The notes below the pieces were generated by a model. The model was given only the letters and a program-made list of their open reading frames with translations. It was not told where the DNA came from and ran no database searches. A program made the position numbers and the translations under genes. From Kiritimatiellia bacterium (GTDB taxonomy: Bacteria; Verrucomicrobiota; Kiritimatiellia; RFP12; UBA1067), in the NCBI GenBank assembly GCA_017406465.1, contig JAFQYM010000006.1, positions 1 through 53,076 of the forward strand: a DNA stretch of 53,076 bases. Reading direction: 5' to 3'. Position 1 is the first letter of the stretch; the number at the start of each line of letters is the position of its first letter. Of the stretch, positions 49,028 to 53,076 are shown piece after piece.

Positions 49028-50551
49028 TTACAAATATTTCCTGGCCGTGTTGCGGCTTACGCCAAGTGCATCGGCCGCACGGGTGAGGTTCTGCCCGTAC
49101 TTCTCGAACACCCGCCGCACGTGCAGCTTCGTCGCGTCCTCGAGCCTGTCGGGGATTCGCCCCGACTTTAGCTCAAGATTCCCCGCGAGCCCCGCGTTCA
49201 TCTCCTTGTGCTCGCGCATCAGCAGATCGAAGTCGCTCTCCTCAAGCGCGGTCGCGCGGTCGAGGATGTTGATGAGTTCGCGCACATTGCCTGGATAGTC
49301 GTAGCCCATCAACGCGGCGATCTGCTCGGCTTGCAACACGCGATTGCCGTGGAACTTGCGCCACCAGGAGTTGGCTATGAGCGGAATGTCCTCCTTGTGT
49401 TCGCGCAGCGACGGCGTCCTCAACTGCACCACGTTGATGCGCTGGTAGAGGTCTTCGCGGAACTTGCCCTCGGCCACGAGGCGAGGCAAGTCGCGGTTCG
49501 TGGCCGTGATGAGCCGCACATCGCACTTCAACTCCTCCTTGCCGCCAAGACGCGTAAAGCGCCCACCCTCAAGCACGCGCAGCAGAAGCGCCTGCACTTC
49601 CAACGGCATCTCGCCGATCTCGTCGAGGAAGAGAGTGCCGCCGTCCGCCTGCAGAAACAGGCCGTCCGTGCGCTCCACGGCATTCGTGAACGCGCCCTTC
49701 TCGTGCCCGAAGAAACGATCCTCAAGGAGCTCTTTCGTCACGCTCGCGCAGTTGAAGGCGACGAACGGCATCTTGCATCTCGGGCTCTTCGTGTGTATCT
49801 GCTGGGCGACGGTTTCCTTGCCGGTGCCGCTTTCTCCGAGGATGAGGACGCGGGCGTGTTCGTGCGCCGCCACCCGGTTGATGCGGTCCTGCAGCGTCGC
49901 CATCACGGGGCTCTTTCCGATGAGCTCGCGTCCGCCGTAGCGGTCGTAGTGCGCGACCACCTCCTTCGTCTCTGCATCCCACGCGGCGGGTCTTACGCCT
50001 GTCGCGATGTAGCGGACCGCCTTTGCGTACAGCGACTCGTCCTGGTAGTTGCGGTAGTAGAACTGCGCCGCCTGGACGAAGGAAATGTAGGCACGGATGT
50101 CCGCCGCAGCCCGCTTCTCGTCTTTTAAAAAAGGCACGAACTCTTCAACATCGACCGCAAGCGCCTGCCCGACCGCCTCAAGAAGCGAGGTGTCGTAGAC
50201 TTTGGCCTCCATCACACCCGCGAGTGCAGGAGCGGCCTCCCCAGGCATTTCAAGCGCGCTTATCCACATCGTCTTTACGCCGCGCGACTTCAGCCGTCTC
50301 AGCGCGGCCGCGAGTCGCGCGGTGTCGCCCAATACGGAAACGCCGAGGATATAGATGCGTTTAACCCTACGTCCGGCGGCATCCCGCCCTTCGCGCGCAT
50401 CGGCAAGCTCCTCTATTAGCTCCGGGAGCCTCCGGCGGCTCACGCCGCAGACGTCGGCGTCTCCCTTGAGCGCCTTCAGCGCGGCAGCCGCCGCAGCCAC
50501 GTACTCCGGATATCCCCACCCCGTCAAAACAAGATCTTCCCTTACGTTCAT
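49028..50551 (-). CDS. Sigma-54-dependent transcriptional activator with novel N-terminal domain
   Basis: The 507-residue protein has an AAA+ activator core at about 230-465: Walker A LGESGTGKET, GAFTNA in place of the sigma-54-contacting GAFTGA, Walker B GGTLFLDEIGEMP and the R-finger region REDLYQRINV. The last 45 residues are a Fis-type HTH (RAADALGVSRNTARKYL). The N-terminal 230 residues match no response-regulator, GAF or PAS pattern; they look like a Rossmann-type domain (VLTGWGYPEYVAAA, then KRIYILGVSVLGDTARLAAAL). ATG 50551 follows GGGGCAG. Its promoter overlaps a palindrome whose half-sites recur beside two nearby sigma-54-type promoters, so those genes are its likely targets. Confidence 0.88.
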   Translation of the reverse strand: MNVREDLVLTGWGYPEYVAAAAAALKALKGDADVCGVSRRRLPELIEELADAREGRDAAGRRVKRIYILGVSVLGDTARLAAALRRLKSRGVKTMWISALEMPGEAAPALAGVMEAKVYDTSLLEAVGQALAVDVEEFVPFLKDEKRAAADIRAYISFVQAAQFYYRNYQDESLYAKAVRYIATGVRPAAWDAETKEVVAHYDRYGGRELIGKSPVMATLQDRINRVAAHEHARVLILGESGTGKETVAQQIHTKSPRCKMPFVAFNCASVTKELLEDRFFGHEKGAFTNAVERTDGLFLQADGGTLFLDEIGEMPLEVQALLLRVLEGGRFTRLGGKEELKCDVRLITATNRDLPRLVAEGKFREDLYQRINVVQLRTPSLREHKEDIPLIANSWWRKFHGNRVLQAEQIAALMGYDYPGNVRELINILDRATALEESDFDLLMREHKEMNAGLAGNLELKSGRIPDRLEDATKLHVRRVFEKYGQNLTRAADALGVSRNTARKYL

Positions 50552-50599
50552 TTCTGCCCCAGTCCTTTCCGACTTTTCGACTGACGCATATTCTACCAT

Positions 50600-50622
50600 A
50601 TTTTGAGCACACTGCTCAAAAT
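50600..50622. promoter_or_regulatory. Palindrome at the activator promoter
   Basis: Perfect ten-base arms ATTTTGAGCA and TGCTCAAAAT around CAC cover the -35 region of the activator gene (TAGAAT follows on the minus strand). It is a probable autoregulatory operator, and the core TTTGAGC/GCTCAAA recurs, degraded, at 51492 and 52747. The remaining bases 50623-50773 show nothing recognisable. Confidence 0.7.
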
Positions 50623-50773
50623 TTAATCGGACGTATTTTTCTGCGAAACACACGACACTCATCGCCACACACCAAGTCTACCCGCCGCGAAACACGGCGA
50701 AAAACATCTGAGCCGCTGAAGTGCGCACCCACACTTGGGATAGTTTTCCCTCATGCGATTTTCCTCCATACGC

Positions 50774-51433
50774 TTATTTCGAGCAGAATTCGATCAACCT
50801 GAAAAACGCAAACTCAAACCCTTCGTTCGCAGACTGCTCAAACAGCTTTAATGCCTTCTCGCGATTCTCACCACCATCTTGCTTCATGTACCAGTCGGCT
50901 ATGCCGCATTTAATCGAGCGGTTCGGATGCTTCGCCAACAGAAACAGCCACCAGTCAATGTCGTCATCCGACTCCGCCAGCAGGAAGTCCGAATCGACCT
51001 CGCCGCCGCGATCTTCCATGACCGAGCTGTTGTCTTCAGGATCAATCGGAGCCCAATCAAAGTCTTTGCCTTTAAGATAGCATGAATATGCCTTCTCGAA
51101 GTCTCGCGGCAAGTTCTTCCCCGCCCGATACTCATGCCCAAGCCAGAGGTTCGCCTTCGCCGATCCCAGTTCTGCGGCCTTGCACAGCATCTCCCTTTCA
51201 ATCGCTTCATACCTGACATCATGCACCTCCGCCGTCAATTCGCACACATCGTCGAAGCACAGCTCATAGAACGTAGCATCGTTTGCAGACCTGGCAAGTT
51301 CCACTTCTTTCTCAAGAAGCGCAACATACCGCGCATCTGCGCGAAGCGCCTTCCATTCCAACTTCTCTCCCCGCGCCACAAGCTCGTCGTGGCACACCAC
51401 GAATTGATCACGCATCGCTTTCCCTTCGCTCAT
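50774..51433 (-). CDS. Sel1/TPR-like repeat protein
   Basis: The 219-residue cytoplasmic protein contains Sel1-like helices (KAAELGSAKANLWLGHEYRAGK, DFEKAYSCYLKGKDF, REKALKLFEQSANEGFEFAF) that mediate protein-protein contacts. ATG follows AAAGGAG. Its promoter is of sigma-54 type (TGGCAC, five bases, TTGCT) at 51471-51486, so it is probably under the adjacent activator. No enzymatic motif is visible. Confidence 0.75.
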   Translation of the reverse strand: MSEGKAMRDQFVVCHDELVARGEKLEWKALRADARYVALLEKEVELARSANDATFYELCFDDVCELTAEVHDVRYEAIEREMLCKAAELGSAKANLWLGHEYRAGKNLPRDFEKAYSCYLKGKDFDWAPIDPEDNSSVMEDRGGEVDSDFLLAESDDDIDWWLFLLAKHPNRSIKCGIADWYMKQDGGENREKALKLFEQSANEGFEFAFFRLIEFCSK

Positions 51434-51470
51434 CGTTTTCTCCTTTCATTAAGAATGGCAACCAACCATT

Positions 51471-51511
51471 AGCAATATCCGTGCCAACAGCATTTGAGCG
51501 GCTGGTCAAAT
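51471..51511 (-). promoter_or_regulatory. Sigma-54-type promoter and adjacent palindrome (copy B)
   Basis: Minus strand: TGGCAC, GGATA, TTGCT at 51486-51471, matching the -24/-12 consensus, 38 bases above the Sel1-like ATG. A palindrome ATTTGAGC-x4-GGTCAAAT lies at 51492-51511, five bases beyond the -24. The flanking 60 bases (to about 51548) are repeated at 52762-52810. Confidence 0.75.
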
Positions 51512-51903
51512 TATGAACAATCTACTACTGTCCCAAACCGGTAGGCGCGCGCCCCGCCACCACTCTTTCGCTTGCTTTTCCTAATCAGAGTCTTCGGCCA
51601 GAACTTCGCGAACCAGCCGACCGAATCGCGCGGACGGGGGAATTTCTCGTTTCGATCGAACTGCGTATCCGCTTCCCGCATCGTCTTGAACCGCCCGTTC
51701 CACGCGAAGTTGAGATGGTGGTAGGCGTGTTCAAGCGAAGCGGCAAGGGCACCTTCCCGCAACGGCCAACGCAAAGGCTCGGCGCCGACGGCACCCTCCC
51801 GCCGCGTCCCGTCCTTGGCATACTGGATCGCATCCTGCAGCAAGTCAAGTTCCTGCGTCGCCTCGCGCACATGAAACTCCAGCAGATCGAGATTCAACGA
51901 CAT
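51511..51903 (-). CDS. Small protein with one copy of an unnamed HHxNxAWN domain
   Basis: The 130-residue protein carries one domain copy: EHAYHHLNFAWNGRFKTM, then DRNEKFPRP and WFAKFWP. I know no family for it. The same layout occurs twice in the neighbour that overlaps it by 59 bases. ATG 51903 follows GGAAG; an ATG two codons upstream is an alternative. No signal peptide. It is driven by the sigma-54-type promoter at 52681 through its neighbour. Confidence 0.55.
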   Translation of the reverse strand: MSLNLDLLEFHVREATQELDLLQDAIQYAKDGTRREGAVGAEPLRWPLREGALAASLEHAYHHLNFAWNGRFKTMREADTQFDRNEKFPRPRDSVGWFAKFWPKTLIRKSKRKSGGGARAYRFGTVVDCS

Positions 51904-52657
51904 TTTCATCTTCCATTGAGCATATTCGCAGACACTTTCTCCACATGTTATGACATCCTGTCGCAAATGCCGATGAAAACACTCGCCGACGGCATATCGC
52001 TCGCTTATTCGTGACAAAGGTCTTGTCCCTGCGGCCATTCCATGCCATGTTCAATTCGACATAGATTCTATGCAGCCTGCGGGCAAAGGCCTTTTCAGTA
52101 AGTGATTGCTGATCCACCTTCGCTTTGAAACCTTCGGGGCGAACGATTTTTTGTGGCAAGTCACCGCCAAGCTCTTTCGCAACAAGATAACATAGAATGT
52201 CAAGTTTACGATTCGCCATTTGGATGCCAAGCCTTACAGGCGAAAGAGATATTCTTCGTGAGCTACCGAACAACTCACAATCATCCTTTCTAAACCGGAT
52301 TGTCCTGTCCTGTGGCCAAAGATCGGCAAAATCTGCCGTGTCCGGGAACTTCGTCCACCTGACAGCATCTCGTTCTTTAAAGTTCCATACTCTGTCCTCT
52401 GATGTATGGCGGCAGTTCCACGCCCAGTTGATATGATGAAAAGCATGTTCCATACACACAAAGAGTCTTCCTTCGTCAAGAGGATGCCGTTCCAGGTCTC
52501 GTGCAATCCATGCCGTGTATGACGAGTCGTCCCGGCGTGGACAATCATGCGGAAGCTCTCCGAATGCCAGATAGTACAGTCGCCAATGCAACGTCCTAAG
52601 TTCTCCATTTGCCTCTTCCAAGTTGGATAGAATCGGCTTCCAAGTCAATGTTTTCAT
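51845..52657 (-). CDS. Protein with two copies of an unnamed HHxNxAWN domain
   Basis: The 270-residue protein has copy 1 (residues about 1-115: LHWRLYYLAFGELP, EHAFHHINWAWNCR, WTKFP, FADLWP) and copy 2 (about 140-235: ILCYLVAKELGGDLP, HRIYVELNMAWNGR, HNMW). The spacing from the AWN element to the final tryptophan is 32-33 residues in all three copies, which argues against a frameshift here. ATG 52657 follows GAGGTG. A sigma-54-type promoter lies 24-39 bases upstream. The function is unknown; conserved His, Asn and Trp could be a binding or catalytic site. Confidence 0.6.
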   Translation of the reverse strand: MKTLTWKPILSNLEEANGELRTLHWRLYYLAFGELPHDCPRRDDSSYTAWIARDLERHPLDEGRLFVCMEHAFHHINWAWNCRHTSEDRVWNFKERDAVRWTKFPDTADFADLWPQDRTIRFRKDDCELFGSSRRISLSPVRLGIQMANRKLDILCYLVAKELGGDLPQKIVRPEGFKAKVDQQSLTEKAFARRLHRIYVELNMAWNGRRDKTFVTNKRAICRRRVFSSAFATGCHNMWRKCLRICSMEDENVVESRSAGVSCARGDAGT

Positions 52658-52680
52658 TTTGTCACCTCGAATAACATCTA

Positions 52681-52696
52681 GCAACATCCGTGCCAA
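52681..52696 (-). promoter_or_regulatory. Sigma-54-type promoter (copy A)
   Basis: TGGCAC, GGATG, TTGCT on the minus strand, 24 bases above the ATG at 52657. It is nearly identical to the promoter at 51471. Confidence 0.75.
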
Positions 52697-52707
52697 GCTG
52701 AAATCAA

Positions 52708-52742
52708 GCGGCGGAAGGCGCATCCTGCGCCTTCCGCCGCTC
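52708..52742. terminator. Perfect 16-base-stem hairpin between palindrome and promoter
   Basis: Arms AGCGGCGGAAGGCGCA and TGCGCCTTCCGCCGCT enclose three bases (TCC). It has no U-tract on either side. It separates the TTTGAGC-type palindrome at 52747 from the sigma-54 promoter, and is absent from the otherwise similar copy B. It may terminate transcription from upstream or be an inserted element. Confidence 0.55.
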
Positions 52743-52746
52743 AATA

Positions 52747-52766
52747 TTTCAACAACCGCTCAAATT
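52747..52766. promoter_or_regulatory. TTTGAGC-type palindrome (copy A)
   Basis: Minus strand ATTTGAGCGGTTGTTGAAAT, an imperfect palindrome related to those at 50600 and 51492. It lies about 50 bases above the sigma-54-type promoter. Confidence 0.5.
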
Positions 52767-52827
52767 ATTAGCAATCAACTACAGCCCCAACCGGTAGGGC
52801 GCACGCCGCAAGCAAGCTGCACTCAAC

Positions 52828-53058
52828 CTACAACACAGCCAACTTCTGCCGCGCAAAACCAAACCTTTTCTTTGCCGACTCTTTCGCCAATTCCATATAC
52901 CGCGCCTTGTCGTCCTTAACATCCTATGACACATGCTCAATCACATTCACATCGCACCGTTTTCTCGCCTCCTCAAGTACGAGCGGAATCTCCGCCGCAT
53001 CGACATCGGTCCGCCTCATGGCAAGCTTCTCAGCGATCTCGTCATAATTCCAGTTCAT
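52828..53058 (-). pseudogene. Small gene interrupted by an in-frame TAG
   Basis: GGGAGGTGTC precedes ATG 53058. The frame reads MNWNYDEIAEKLAMRRTDVD, AAEIPLVLEEARKRCDVNV, IEHVS, then TAG at 52924-52926. It continues as coding-like sequence DVKDDKARYMELAKESAKKR, FGFARQKLAVL to a TAG at 52828. It is either a nonsense-mutated 76-codon gene or a genuine 44-residue protein; the coding look of the second part favours the former. No family recognised. Confidence 0.5.
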
Positions 53059-53076
53059 GACACCTCCCTATTTGCA

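Noticed and set aside
49028..50551. Calling the sigma-54 activator RtcR
   Set aside because: The N-terminus does not show the RtcR CARF-type sequence and no RtcA or RtcB gene is nearby.
51845..51903. A frameshift joining the two HHxNxAWN genes
   Set aside because: The domain-internal spacing in copy 2 (32 residues) matches copies 1 and 3 (33) in the existing frame, so the reading frame is intact up to its stop.
52924..52926. Pyrrolysine or other recoding at the TAG
   Set aside because: No pyl genes are visible, TAG is used as an ordinary stop here, and a nonsense mutation is simpler.

Overview
The window looks like a chromosome segment from a GC-rich, saccharolytic PVC-type bacterium, most likely a gut or rumen Kiritimatiellota (or Verrucomicrobiota) relative. 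That assignment is inferred from the gene set: XylR-like regulators (LacI-type sensor plus AraC-type HTH), autotransporter-type beta-strand repeat surface proteins, several AAA/DUF4143-class ATPases, many secreted hydrolases and few housekeeping genes. No rRNA, tRNA or CRISPR array was recognised.

Layout. 1-1.7 kb: an AraC-type HTH remnant and a RAYT transposase with its short GTGGGG repeats. 1.7-12.3 kb: a pectin/sugar-acid block made of a transglutaminase-like secreted protein, a GH28 enzyme, an ATPase, a XylR-like regulator, and an SDR-MFS-enolase-superfamily operon. 12.3-12.95 kb: a graveyard of three gene ends, two still behind intact-looking promoters. 12.95-23.1 kb: an operon of a surface protein, a metalloprotease, an SGNH esterase and a tricorn-like protease. 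23.2-31 kb: an ATPase, then an operon of an unknown protein, a Gfo/Idh oxidoreductase, a GH20-like enzyme and an asparaginase, then a DUF1703-type ATPase/nuclease. 31-38.6 kb: a second surface-protein operon with GH78, an MBL-fold protein and a LamG-nuclease protein. 38.5-46.4 kb: SIS protein, ATPase, and an operon MFS, GH-like, SIS, PfkB kinase divergent from a second XylR-like regulator. 46.6-48.9 kb: a tightly overlapping yfcE-thiN-maf-queC operon. 49-53 kb: a sigma-54 activator next to two sigma-54-type promoters that drive uncharacterised genes.

How the parts work together. Two direct-repeat operators have fixed geometry to the -10 box. The CGCAAAAGG-type pair (23-base period, 57 and 34 bases upstream of -10) precedes GH28 and the SDR operon and fits the first XylR-like regulator. 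The TTGGCGGAA/TTGGCG pair (22-23-base period, 60-61 and 37-39 bases upstream of -10) precedes the surface-protein/protease operon, the GH20/asparaginase operon, a SIS gene, the MFS/kinase operon and one dead locus; it fits the second regulator, which is divergent from one copy. A third circuit in 49-53 kb joins a sigma-54 activator, a TTTGAGC-type palindrome and two sigma-54 promoters.

Other recurring features are several families of hairpins built from short-period repeats, found in spacers and in-frame inside proteins; five genes whose -10 box lies 6-7 bases before the start codon (probably leaderless); two poly-G tracts at surface-protein loci; and 33-34-base-period direct repeats at the promoters of three ATPase genes.
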